A stretch of 36,413 nucleotides of DNA. It comes from Hypsibius dujardini (lineage: Eukaryota > Tardigrada > Eutardigrada > Parachela > Hypsibiidae). The notes beneath the pieces are model-generated. The model ran no database searches. It saw nothing but the letters and a program-made list of their open reading frames with translations, and was not told the DNA's origin. The stretch is from NCBI GenBank assembly GCA_001579985.1, contig LRSR01002887.1:1-36413 (forward strand), given 5' to 3'. This document shows, in pieces, positions 10,601 to 22,394 of the stretch; position 1 is the stretch's first letter, and each line of letters begins with the position of its first letter. The translations under genes were made by a program, and so were the position numbers.

Positions 10601-11754
10601 TTTTGCGTTTCTGTCGTACCTTGTGAAAGGGAAGCCTCACTCACAGACGCCTACCGGTTGAAATAGGAGGGAAACAGCCTACCTGGCTGTCACCGATCAT
10701 CAGCCCACAATCTCAAGATCTCGGAATCATCCGGGTGTATAACCGCTTGGATTTTCTAGTGTAATTGAATTGTGTACTTTGACCTATTATGCTTTCATCC
10801 TACTACTTTGATTAGTATGACCTGGACAGTGACCGTCCTGCGCTATCTCTTGTCAATTTAGTTGCTTTGGCTTTACTGTGTTGTTCGGTAGTAAATGCGA
10901 GAGCATGAAACTCCTGCTGTAATTTTACCTGGCCGCGTTTCACTTGCTTGTACTAGTCTTAGTGATCCTCTGAGATACGTTGTTGTTTGCAAGTGATATG
11001 CATTACTTGTCTATACGTTGACTGACCGTTTCAGTCCTCCCTCTGGAGGTTGGCTACTCTGAAGCAATTTTGAATAAATAACTTTTTGAATAAATGTCCG
11101 ATTCATCTGCAAACACAAACTTCTATCTATTGACCGCATATCACAATGATGCATATCAACGACTTGAGATATCATCATACCTCTGGAGCTGCCGCTGCTG
11201 TAATCCGATTTTGCTAGGGAAATCTTTCGGGTCTCCAATTCTGCAGCGACCAACGGCTCTTCACCTAAGCAAAGAATAGAAGAGAGTGGAATCATTATGT
11301 CAGGTGCGTGGCAAATATTAGGCACGGATGGCAAGCATACACGTTCAGTCAGAAAAACAAAGTGTCGGAGAAACGTACTGGACTTGCATAAATTAAGGCG
11401 AGCTGAATACCACTGACAGACACACACGAAACGGGAGAAACCCCGAGATACAAATACGCATAGGCGGTTGCCGAACAGAGATTCACGGAGCAACGTTCCT
11501 ATTACGGACATAGAAACCGAGAAAAAAGACCACAAAAAAACAGACATGAGAACCGAGTTTAGCCAAGTATAAATAGACACAACCTACTCACGCTTCGCGC
11601 TCGCAAAGCCACAAACAAATCATTGACCGGCAAATCGTTTGGTATATCTATCTCAAAACAAGTTCACTTCACACATTTCGAATTTTCAGGCGACTCAATC
11701 CCATCTGCGTCGCCGTTCGTACAGCTAGAATTAACTGAATAAAGAATTATATAA

Positions 11755-11925
11755 AGGTGAAGCTGGTGTAATACAGTAAAGCGAGTGTAGCACGGTGAAG
11801 CTGGTGAGGCTGATCTAGTATGGTATAGCCGGTATAGCCGGTGTAGCCAGTGTAGTCAGTGTAGCACGGTGAGGCTTGTGTAAAATGGTAAAGCGGTTGT
11901 AGCAAGGTGAGGTGCTGATGATGAA
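11755..11925. repeat. minisatellite, 9-bp type unit GGTGTAGCC
   Basis: Degenerate units such as GGTATAGCC, GGTGTAGCC and CAGTGTAGC follow one another, most regular at about 11821-11875. On the minus strand it reads as a Tyr/Thr/Gly repeat peptide, which is a consequence of the repeat. Confidence 0.8.
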
Positions 11926-12638
11926 GTAGTTGATGAAGCATTCGTTAAGGTTTGGGTCACCATTCTGTCAATTCAGGTTCGAGCCACCATCTTGCCGTTC
12001 GTCCATTATCGGGTCACTACTTACATGCCTGGCAAAATTTGTGCCTCCATATAACTGTCCGCCACCTCTGAACGACTCAAAGCTAGAGTTACCACTAACA
12101 AGGGAATATTTACCTGTGTTAGTCTAAGATCGGGCCCACATTTTTTTAATGGATACATACTATCAAACCATGATTTTAGAAAATATGACTGGTCCCCCCA
12201 CAATTCCGTTTGAGATGGAGAAAATCGGAGAAGATTCCTATTGCGGCAGCTACTTTAATGCTTTCGCAATAGAGTTGATTGATTGATTAAACACAGTACT
12301 GATCTGAAGCGACGCGATCTAAGGCGCAGCTGTAGCCACGCCCCCGGGCTGTTTGCTCACCACTCCGTCTGAATTGCTCTAAATATTTTATTCCAAGTAT
12401 TCACCGTTAAAAATCTATCTAAATCTACAAAATCTACAGTACGTAATATTTTGCGATTTTTTTAGCCCGATAAAATACGGAGCAGTAAAGGGCTCACACC
12501 CGCTCCGGCACATTACGAACAATATCAAACAGATACATGAACTTCGAACGAGCAAAATAACAAAAAGATTACACAAATAAGCGGCTTTTTGATAGGCTTG
12601 TTGAGGAATACGTTCGCTCACACAGTCACAACGAAAGA

Positions 12639-12893
12639 TCACAATTCAGCTTCACGGCATGCGTAGCATCGTCTGTTTCCAGCATTTCCTCGTGTCGGCC
12701 AAAATTTCTCGTGGCTTGCCTGGCAATCCAAAGGAAACCTCTTTTTGCACTCACTGCAAATGCAAGTTTTTTCCGAGCCTTGGGTGCTCTGGTCTTTCTG
12801 GCATCCAGAGCACTTTGCGGGCTTAAGTTTTTTCGGGTGACGGGATGGTTGGTCAATCTGCATTGTAGACCATGACGCCACTGCATAAAACAA
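12639..12893 (-). CDS. possible last exon with a Cys/His zinc-binding motif
   Basis: An open frame of about 84 codons contains CxxC (CSGC), then CICSEC after a 13-residue gap, then C-x3-H (CQASH), preceded by a basic PKKLKP stretch. The spacing recalls the C-terminal cysteine-rich domain of piggyBac-type transposases, but key neighbours are absent and this is only a resemblance. TTATGCAG in front of the second quarter of the frame (about 12885) could be a splice acceptor. No upstream exon was found within the next 1.5 kb. It may be a transposon remnant or an isolated exon of an unknown gene. Confidence 0.3.
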   Translation of the reverse strand: MFYAVASWSTMQIDQPSRHPKKLKPAKCSGCQKDQSTQGSEKTCICSECKKRFPLDCQASHEKFWPTRGNAGNRRCYACREAEL

Positions 12894-14430
12894 AATTCGA
12901 TTTTACATCCATTGCTTGACTCAATCGCCGACGAAGATCAATTATTGCATTCGCTGACCTTGACTCGTGATTGAAAAACTGGCAAAAGCATGTGGAGTGA
13001 CGCCATTCGGTTGATGTCGCTACTGTGATCGTCTTTTATTTGTTGAAACAGATTGCTGCTGCTGAAGATCTTCCAGGTCTTTCAAAGGTCCTTCAAATTA
13101 AAATAAACAGCTCGCACTCACAAAAACATTTGGTTGTGTGTGAAGTGAATTGCGCAGCTGCAATAATGCAGGTAAGGCCTTGAAGGGGGAAATCGGAGTC
13201 TTGGGGTGATAAGCGGTTTCTTCGTCATTTGTTTTTACACAAATGCATAACAACAAATATTTGTGGCATGCCGTATACCATATAGTAATAAGAGTTTCTC
13301 AAATACATTAAACGCATTATAAATGATTGCCAATAAATCTAAATTTCTTGTGGGTCTAGTTTTATTAATAGTTAAAACTGATTTTGGACGATCGTGATAA
13401 TTAGAATTATAAGTTGATTTAAAATAACTGAGCGTTTAATTAAATTTGAATCTGAACACAACTTTTACAGTCAAGTTGAAATTACGCAGCTTTAACAAAT
13501 TTGAAGCGACACCTACCTTTTATGGGAAGACTCGAAATATCACGCTCAAAATATTTCAAATATATATATATTTACCTTAAAAGGTAATAAATAAAAGTAA
13601 TTAAATTACCCGTTGAAAGTTGTTAGAAATTTGAATATGAAACTAAATTCAAAGCCAGTTTTCGATCAAAATTACATTCAACTTTTTTTGTTTCTTTGTT
13701 TTGGATTGAAAATACAATTACATTCGATTTTATTCAGGACTAAATGCCGTTTTTTTTATTTTTAATATTGGTTGAATAAATTTAAAAATCCAAAAAACAT
13801 GCGCTAGGTTTTTTATGACTTACATTAAGCTCTCAACTGCTGACAAAACTTTTTCATTTATATCGTTGAATCAGCTTCCACTTAGCAGCTATCCGGGTAA
13901 AACAAGAAAAATTATTTTCACAAAATGTGCTAGTTCGTAGAAAGCCTTGAAGTCAGTCCAAACGTATTGCCAAACCAAAACATTGATCCCTACTTTGAGA
14001 CGATGCAGCAAGCCTCCTCAATTTGCTGCGTTGCCTGTCTTTTCCTTCTTTCTTTTCCCAATCACTCATATTGTTTTTCTGGGGCATTTAAAAAAAAATT
14101 TTAACCACTGATGGAAGCGACTGCGTTAAGATTGCCCCTTACCACGCCCATTAGGTGCAGGTCAACGGTCATGAACTGTCAATTCTAAAGCTGGACTTTG
14201 ACCACGTCACTTATTGGTCAGCCTGCCTGAAAGGGGCGGCGCGAAACACTGTTTTTTTGTATCGTTCCGGAAAGTGAGCGGCCACCAAGGATGCGACTTC
14301 TCCGAAAATAAATGTTGTTAAACCCAAATCACTAATCTATCATACTTTATACAAACTTTGTTTTTTTTATACTGACAGAGAAATATAATTCCAAAGTTTC
14401 CAATTTCCTTGAAAATTCCGTCGTGCGCTC
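12894..14430. other. AT-rich gene-free stretch
   Basis: No exon features on either strand. The stretch is strongly AT-rich, with a short AT dinucleotide run near 13560 and many homopolymer A/T tracts. It separates the zinc-motif frame from duplication copy B. Confidence 0.55.
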
Positions 14431-15010
14431 ACCGAGTGATTACACCATTCCCCCTTGTCTGGCAGAGCTTGCCAAGATAGTTTTGAGAAAAGCATTGTTG
14501 TGGCGATCCAAAACAATTATCTCAAAATTAAACTAGGCTTGTTTATCAAAACATAATTATGAAAATTATGTCTGAAAATCAACCATAACGGAAACTGAAA
14601 AAAAATAATTTTCGCTGTACAGGGGGTTTGGAAGAACAAATGATTTTTTTCTCTCGCTTACCTGCGACAAAACATTCAATGAGGAATCGATTTTACACTA
14701 AATTTGCTGTGTTTATTTATTTCATAATAATTTCAAGAAACTCTTAAAAAAATTTGCTGAGTGCAATTTTCGATAACAAGTGCTGAATAAAACGGGACAA
14801 AACGCCATCTTGTTGCTCTGCGAATATGGAGTTAACAATGTAAACAAGCTCGCTCAATTGTAAAGCTGAGACGACACATTGAAAGAGAAGAAAATGCTCT
14901 ATTGAATGTGTGGTGGGCGGCTTTCCTCCGCCAAAGGACAAAGACGCAACAGTTGTATGAAGTTTGATTCAAGTTTGAAGTTTCCACCTGGTACAGAGCA
15001 CCCTAGTTTT
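14431..15010 (+). repeat. dispersed repeat, copy 2
   Basis: Direct match to 1681-2205. Its similarity to the inverted copy 3 continues a little to the left of 14431 (TTCCGTCGTGCGCTCAC against TTCCGTCGCGCGCTCAC), so the repeat itself extends past the left edge of the duplicated block. Confidence 0.7.
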
Positions 15011-15467
15011 GCTCGTATATATTTCGGAAGAGATGATTAAGGTTAAACAGTGCCAAGTTAAAATTCACATTGTCATCTCGTATAACATTTACTGGCTCAA
15101 TTGGTTTTTTACTGTTCGTCTTCCCAAAACTTTTCATTTAATGCAAAAATGAATTGCGCTTTACTATCTGCATGTCTGCGTGCAACGATAATCCATTATC
15201 CTAGAACATCGGTGCTACGCCACGCCCTGTTCTTATGCTCGCTGACTACAGATTTTGCTCGAGTTATGATCCGGACTGAATTCCGAATGCGTCACCATAC
15301 AAATAACGCAAATTGGAAAATAGGTTCAATGACACGGCATAAGCAAAGTGAGCGAACAATGATCAATACCTTCCCGTAATGATCACCGACTAAACCGTGG
15401 TCCTCGCAAACTGATAGCATCCGCAAAACCCAAGTCAAATTTCAAGGTCTGATGATGAGGAAGAATC

Positions 15468-15709
15468 ATGGCACGCGTTGCGTCGCTCCATCCTGCCATT
15501 CTCTACACGCAAGGCACTCTGACCATTCTGGCCAACGTCATATTATGCCTCGTCTTTCTAGTTTCCAAAAAGTTACACACCACATCCAACACCCTGCTCC
15601 TTTCCAATAGCCTAGCTGACTGTCTCATCGGTGTGCGGTTGATATCAGCTCACAGTTCATTGACTCAAGGTGGAACGAGTTAGCACGACATTTTGTTCGC
15701 GGGAGTTGA
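15468..15709 (+). pseudogene. internally deleted copy of the intronless GPCR
   Basis: The first 167 nt match the GPCR at 2672 closely (residues 1 to about 56: N-terminus, TM1 and most of TM2). The sequence then jumps to the part matching 3749-3823, the C-terminal tail. The missing 910 bp held TM3 to TM7. 910 is not a multiple of three, so the tail is out of frame and the open frame ends at 15683 after 71 codons. The 3' flank and polyadenylation signal are retained. A non-functional receptor; transcription cannot be judged. Confidence 0.92.
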
Positions 15710-15945
15710 AAGCTAAACCTGAGCCTTCTGTCTACATCCGTTTTCTATATATGTGGCGTCCCTTAGGCAAACGAACTTTGCTTTATGGTACATTAGGCGT
15801 AGTCAGAGCTGACTGAAAAGGTTGGCTGAATTAAAACTTAATTTTGAGATTTTAATTTGACCAATCAGACTTTCAGGCAATAAAGTGCTCTGAATGTGGA
15901 CGATTTCCATTTCTCATTTGAAGCCAGCTGGGCTTGAACTCTAAA

Positions 15946-16545
15946 CTCATCAATTGATTGATGGATTCGAACGCCAAAGTTAAGCAACAAAAAGCCGAAG
16001 GCTAGATTGATTGGTTATTGATTACAGCGCAGTGCGCTTTTTTATGGAGCGCCAGGCAAGTCAATAGCATTTTGCTCTTTCGACATTTGAAATTTGCTGA
16101 ATCATTTCCACTTAACGATTTCAGTAAGCAAAAATGCTCTGTGCTTATTCCATTTTGCAAAAATTGTCCCACTTGGCATTTGCATGATGAAAAATCTATA
16201 TTCGATCCTTCGGCAAGTAATTGCCACCCTAATTTAATTTATTCTAGGTCAGATCCTAATTAGAAACACTACGCTTCGTCAAGAAAATATTCTATTAACC
16301 GGTTTTGAGTAAAAAGAAAACGCAACAAACTTTTGTATTTTTTCTAAAAGCCTCACTTGCTGAGGATTTTTGAGAAACAAATCAGTTTTTCTCATTCCCA
16401 CCCATTTCTCAGATATCCCACCCATTGCCAGACTAATCTCATTGCGGTAAAACCTAATTTCACAATGGGAAAATAGGGAAAAATGGGCGAAATGGGAACC
16501 CGATAAAAAAATGGGGCCACACTGATGCCTATTTCAAAATTGTTA
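15946..16545. other. segment present in copy B only
   Basis: Homology with copy A stops at about 15946 and resumes near 16545 (TATTCGGACTACGAACAA against TATTCGGACCACAAACAA-like sequence at 4082). In copy A only about 25 unmatched bp fill the place. It starts TCATCAATTGATTGATGG. No terminal repeats or coding exon were recognised. It may be an insertion in B or a deletion in A. Confidence 0.6.
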
Positions 16546-16952
16546 TTTAGGACAATATATTCGGACTACGAACAACAAATAACATGGAATTTACTAAAGA
16601 AAATTGGGTGCGAAACAAAACCAAATAGTAATCAAATGCTGATGCTATAAAAAATGAACAACTGTAGCTGGCAGGAAATAGCACTACGGCGCAATATGCA
16701 GGGAATTTTGCAAGTCGAAAGAGGGAACGTTGCTACGCGTATTTCAGTTCATGTTTTCAGCCTTTTTTCAGCCTTCTCCGGTCGGGCTAAGTCAGGTTGC
16801 AAGATGTGATAAGTAAGTCTAAATGCTCCACATATCTGTAATCCAGCCTGAATATTCAGACCGGGATTTAGCTCCCGATCCTAGAATCCTCCACAGGTTC
16901 CGCATATCGCCGTGCCATTCGGTCCGCGTTGTCGGTGAAACGATTCTCATTT

Positions 16953-19900
16953 TTACGGTCGGCATATGCCGATGCAGCGCATTGTTAGTCTGCCCACGGC
17001 TTCCCGCAAACTCTTCAGGGCCAACAGGAATATGATGGGGTCGGCAGTCGGCTGGATAGTCCATATTACATTCATGACGACCCAGACGGTGCTCGGGATC
17101 GGGAGATCCGGCCTCACGGTCGTCAGAATTATACAAATTGCGTAAGGCTGCCAACTGATCAGCGCACACAGGGACATGATACCTGCAATCACGAGTTGTT
17201 TTACAGCTGCAATCAATTACAAATTAGTGTCCCATCCCGATATTCCGATTAATAAAATATGGAAATGGGAAAAAGTGGAGCCAATGTGATCATGATGAAA
17301 AGAATGGTAAAGGTCACTAGTCTGCTTTAACTTTCCAACCTTGTCAGAAAGGTATTCCTATTCATTCGGCTTGCTGAGGCGGAGCTATCGCATCAAAAGT
17401 AATTGTATCGCAGCCCAACACAGACTATAAATATAATACCAGATTCGAACATAGAGCTGCCATTTACTGCAGATCTGAATATGTATCTGAATTTGAAGTC
17501 GATGTCTTGGTTCTATGAATTCTTATTCGTACCGCAGTTTTCGCTTGTAACTTGAACTTAAGATTCTTTCTTGCTGCTAGTTTTGAAGGAATTTTACGAC
17601 TAGTGACTTGGTCTAGACTTCGTATGTCGCAGAGTATTTCGAGGCAGTTCGCTGTGACGCCCACTCGTCCGTTTTGTTCTTGATTATCGTCACATTTCCT
17701 AGTCGTTTGTCTGTTCTTTTGCCGTAATGGCACACCACGATTTCTTGTGATGTAACGTCGTCGGTGGTCGTCGATAATTATTTAGGCCATTTTCGACAAG
17801 TGCGTTTATTGCTGTGTGAAGTTTTCTTTCAGGTACATTTCAATTCCCGTCCCTTGGGAAAGGATTAATTATCACTCATTTCCGTCCCTTGGGAGAGGAT
17901 TGAGTATCACTCATTTCCGTCCCGTTACGTATGAGTCAAATTTACCGCTCATGAAACGGGGAATCACTTTCCTGGTTCCTCTTTATAGCGAGAGTTCTAA
18001 TTTCCATTCATCCGTCCTCACACTCATTAAGCAACATCCCACAAGAGTCTTGTAACAAACCAGCCAGCGTTCCTTTAATCTTTTAATCCCCGAACATTCC
18101 TTCGATGATAGCATTTCTTTAAAACTGAAATTTTCTTACCATTACCAGACCACCTGATCCCTGCATTACCCGACCTCCTTACCTAATCTTTTATCTTACC
18201 GGATTAACCATATCTTTGAGCTTACACCAACCCATAACTTCAGAGTACCCCTTCTTTTGCTCTGACCATTTGTCATGTCACCACTTTGTTCTTTCTAAGC
18301 CTGATGATTCAGGTATATGGAGAGACTCGGAAGGAGGTAATTTCGCTTGAACATTCTCTAGAAAATATTAACTCTCGAGAGCGAAAGAAATCTTATTCCT
18401 TACTGAGAAATCCTTACCCAAAAGCACAAGGCCAGCGCGACTGGATTTGGCCTGTTGTGCCGCCCGAGTCTGAATGACTGACGGTCGGTGGGCCGAAGTT
18501 CTTGGGTTGAGCGACCCAGACACCCTGTTTATTGCCGTTGACTGCACCGTGCCTGGCTGGGGGCTTGGGCCCTCTCCCGAAATGGGCCTCGGAGCGACAG
18601 TGCGCTTCACTGATCTTGCTTTGTTGGTGAAAAACACCACCGGGAATACCAGAATTTGCACCAAAATCGGCAATTCATACAGCAGCAACGGTCCAACTAA
18701 GGCGTAGGTATACTGCGCCTGGTCGTTGACATAACAATGATACCCGTTCTGCTTTACGCTCGGTCGGTATTTCAGGGTGTCCAGCGCCCAGAACGGCAGG
18801 AACACGGCATGGGGGAAAGCCCATGCGCAGACGCAGAGACAGATGGTGAAACGGTTGGTCAAGAGGTTGCGGTAGGACACGGGATGGATAATGGCCCACA
18901 TTCGACTGACCTAGAAATGATAATGCCGCAAACACCCTCTTAGATCCAGTGAATTGACGTTTAAGAACAAACCAGCTATCCGAAACTGGTTCGGGTCTAA
19001 AAGTTGCGAATATAGGGCACTGAATCGGTCTAGAAAACTGTTTCAATCAAGGCCGGAATTCTTGAAACTGACCGACCTGATCTGTTTTCGAAACTTAACT
19101 GAGTCAACGCCGAGTCTGCGTGGTACCCTTCGTTCGAAGTGATACCCCCAAAAAGTTTTGAAACTCCTCGCTTGACTTTTAGGCTATGAAATGGTTTGGG
19201 AAACTAATATCGAATGAGCTTCCCAATGAGCTTCACGCTGGTCTTCCAAATTGAACATGTACAAGATACGGGAATGGTTTTTGAACTGGCTTCAACTCGC
19301 TTCGTTGACAAGTCAGCATGCTAAAAAATTCAAATTTTTTTTTCACCTTAGACAGCTGGCAGTCTCAGCCCTAATACATATAATTATTGGGGTCGCCATC
19401 GGGATATGCAAAGGGATGAAATCAGGCCATGAATAGTAAGGGCACTCGAAATGTAGTAGTAGACTGGCCAATGGGACCTTCCCAATATTTGTTTTCATAG
19501 CACCGTGCGGGAATTCGCGCGCTTCTCTGCGCGTGGTCGTATAAAAAAACTGAAACATCAATTCTTTTGTATTTGTAGTGGACTTCTTAAAATTCAGAAG
19601 TAAAGGTTTTAACCAACTGTCGATGTTAAGAATTTAAAACAGCGGCACAAAAATTTGTGAACTTCATGCCTTAATATTTTAATTAAGCAATTAAACCATA
19701 CCGCATAATGGCGCATATTGGGATTGTGGATGTGTTTTTTAACCAAATAAGAAAGAAGATGTAGGATTCCGAATACATTTTAAATTTGTAAAATCGCGTG
19801 AGAACTCAGAAAGACCTTGACATTAACTTTGGGAGTACTCTGATTGAGAACGAAAATAGTTATTATGGTAAAAGTAACTTTTACGTCTACTATCGCAAAA

Positions 19901-21979
19901 CAAGGCGAAATATTTTTGATTTTTGTTTTCAAAATCTCAGATTATCAAGCTTTTTAACCTCAAATTTGATTTTTTAATTTACTGCCATTGTGGAGTAGTT
20001 CCGATTGTTTTTGACAAGTTGCGAATGGGACACTATTGTCAACTTCATTCCAAATTTCCTGCCATAACTTTTTGGAAAGTAACAGAAAATAAACATTTTG
20101 AAGTGCTGTATCGAATGAATTGGTTAGCCAAGGGGAAAAAAACCTGCCGATAACTGTTTAGCGGTAGCCAGTAGGACTTATCATAGCCAGCTCAGAAATA
20201 ATTCCCGCACCCGGTATAACCTAAATAAAGTCAAAACTATTTCCGCATTCTTTTGAATGCTTTGGGTGACCTTTCTACCGGCTTTGCAGAGGCCTGAAAG
20301 TAGACAGCTTCGAACAAGATCAAATGTGTTTCCTGTGGTCTCGATTCGACTACAAACTAGTATCACTCGAACTGGTGGTTCGAGGTTTAAAAAGAACATA
20401 ACCAGTACTAGAACCAGATTTGAAGTTTGTCATTACTAGACTGACCGCAATCACTGCGTGGTTGTAGTAGATGGCGCTGCTCTCCACCCAAAAGAGATAG
20501 AGGATGTAGGAACAGGCTGCGTCACCGGCAATCCATACACCGTCGGCTAGTGCAAGTAGCAATGACAGCGGTCCCGCGGTGAGGTTGAAGAGATTGCCAA
20601 TTGCCAGTGTGATCAGGTAATTGTGAAACGGCCTTCAAAATAACACCGTTCACGGTTGAAAAGCAGTTATTTCATGCATGCGTGTTTTTTCTGTTCGGCT
20701 CAATTTGATAATTTCAATTTGATTCGGCTGTAATGGGTTCGCATTTGCTCAGTTTAAACTGAATATTTACAAAAAAGTCAAACAAACCAACGGTATCAGT
20801 CAAACCACGGTTTCGTAACTTATTTGCAAAGTCATCAACATATCATATGCCAGGTGAAAACTTAATTCTGAACCAAAACAAAAACTAGTGCTGCACCGCT
20901 CCCTTTTGAAGAGGTAAAGTAGGTCATGACGCATTCTATAGAACATTTTTTCCTCTTTCAATATATTGTCTGAGATTTACAATTGAGCGGGTTTGTTTTA
21001 TGTCTTTAACCCCATATTTGCAGAGCACAAAGATGGCGCTTTGTCCCGTTTTATTCAGCACCAGTTATCGCAAATTGGACTCATCGATGTTTTATAAGGC
21101 GAATAAACATAGCAAATTCATTGTGAAATCGATCCCTCAATGAATGCTTTGTCGCAGGTAGGCGCGAAAAAAAGATTCCATTGTTTTTTCAAACCCCCTT
21201 GATACAGCAAAAATCTACTTTTTTAAGTTTTCCGTAATGGTTGATTTTCAGACGTAGTTTTCATGATTAAATTTCGCTAATGAAGCTTAACCCGATTGAA
21301 ATGAATTTTTCGGATTGCCGCAATTTTTTTTTTAATTATTTCAGGAAGCTTTGCCAGACCAACGGGACGTAATCACGCAGTGAGCGCGCGACGGAACTTT
21401 CAGGGAATAAATCTTCCTCTTTAACAGTTCTAGCAATGTGTTTCATTTAAGTTTCGTTTAAGATAACACTTTTTGACTAAAAGAGATTGTACATTGACAG
21501 CGCTTTTTAACGAATTTAATTTGAAAGAAAAATGTCAAAAACTTAAAGAGACGCTGAGAAAATGACGTGACACAATTAGGCATACAACGAATTTGGGAAC
21601 TCACCGTTTTCCAATCACCTTCAAAATCGTCGTGTAATCAACTGATTGATTGTTGGATTGAGAAAAAGTTTTTAATTTTTGTAAAGTGGATTAAATTGTC
21701 TAACTTTTGGTGTTTGTAGGTTTTAGTTTTTTCATTCCTAGGACAAGAGGGAGCGGTGGAAGTTAAAATTCATAATTAAGTTCGCACACAGCAGATACAG
21801 TACCTGTGGTTAAGGCGACTGTCATAGATAAGGAGAAAGAGGAGGAAGCTGTTGAGCAAAAAGCCGCTGCAGTAGAGTGACAGATTGACCGCGGTGACTG
21901 GGCGCCAGATGAAGACAACGTTTGGCGTGGTGTCGTTGGCAGAGGTCATGTTGTGAAAGGTCGCATTCGGGTAAACCAT
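16953..21979 (-). CDS. GPCR-B: rhodopsin-like GPCR, four exons
   Basis: Exons in transcript order: 21979-21804, 20632-20446, 18910-18418 and 17206-16953, with junction phases 2, 0 and 1, giving 1110 nt, 369 residues and a stop. Donors are GTACTG, GTCAGT and GTAAGG; acceptors TGAAG, TCTAG and TGCAG. Three N-glycosylation sequons (N5, N10, N15) precede TM1 (SGFLLNSFLLFLL). TM2 has LAIGN where LAxAD is usual. W and C around TM3 are conserved (DGVWIAGDAAC). TM3 ends VSRMW in place of DRY. TM4 and TM5 lie in exon 3 with a long, basic, Pro-rich third inner loop. TM6 has SWQPY and TM7 reads QPTADPIIF. A paralogue of GPCR-A by motif and by the inner-loop intron. The ATG at 21979 is the best start because three sequons follow it. 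Ligand unknown. Confidence 0.9.
17843..17930. repeat. 35-bp tandem repeat, about 2.5 units
   Basis: CCGTCCC recurs at 17847, 17882 and 17917 with period 35. The units read TTCCGTCCCTTGGGAGAGG followed by ATTGAGTATCACTCA with few changes. It lies inside intron 3 of GPCR-B (17207-18417). Confidence 0.85.
20845..21400 (-). repeat. dispersed repeat, copy 3 (inverted)
   Basis: Read on the minus strand this matches copies 1 and 2, with shared words CCTGCGACAAAGCATTCA and GCTGAATAAAACGGGACAAA. It is more diverged than copies 1 and 2 are from each other. It sits in intron 1 of GPCR-B (20633-21803). Confidence 0.7.
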
Positions 21980-22394
21980 TATGTCGGCCGGGAAAAGGCG
22001 CTCGCCCAGGTGGGTCGACTCAAATATCTTCTAGAATACTCGAGCTTTATCCAAGTCACTCTTTGGAGTTGCCTAGTTTTATGTCCGTTTAGCGTCTCTA
22101 TCCTGACAATGCTCAAACTCCAGCCCGACTAATCCGCCCCCGCTGGTGCCCAAAAACGGCTTCCAATCGGACACGTCTTTTACTGAAACTGAGCACTAGC
22201 ACTGTAATTAAGCAAACGCCTTAAACTAAATGAATTATGAAAGGTATCCGTAAGATATTGTTCAGTTTACTTACAGTGTTACCGTACCATACCGTAAAGG
22301 TCTCGCGATGCAACAATCGATGTCCGCCGTCTTTGCTGTTCAATTCTGAGTGTCTTATTCTGTCTTTGGAAATGCCTTAGAAAAAGACTTTGCA

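Larger units (their letters stand above)
10218..12638. other. gene-free stretch
   Basis: Contains the tRNA-like element at 10501 and the minisatellite at 11755. The longest open frame is 189 codons on the minus strand (11011-11580). It starts with hydrophobic stretches, but its other parts show no domain, and no splice-linked neighbours were found. It could be chance. Confidence 0.45.
14431..17572. repeat. segmental duplication, copy B
   Basis: Direct counterpart of 1681-4778. It contains a deleted GPCR copy (15468-15709), an extra segment of about 600 bp (15946-16545), the complete last exon of GPCR-B (16953-17206) and part of GPCR-B intron 3. Homology ends near 17572, where copy A continues into unrelated sequence. 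Confidence 0.9.

Noticed and set aside
16819-17169. 116-codon minus-strand frame over the GPCR-B last exon
   Set aside because: Wrong frame: the frame ending at 16953 carries SWQPY and DPIIF and joins in phase to the upstream exon.
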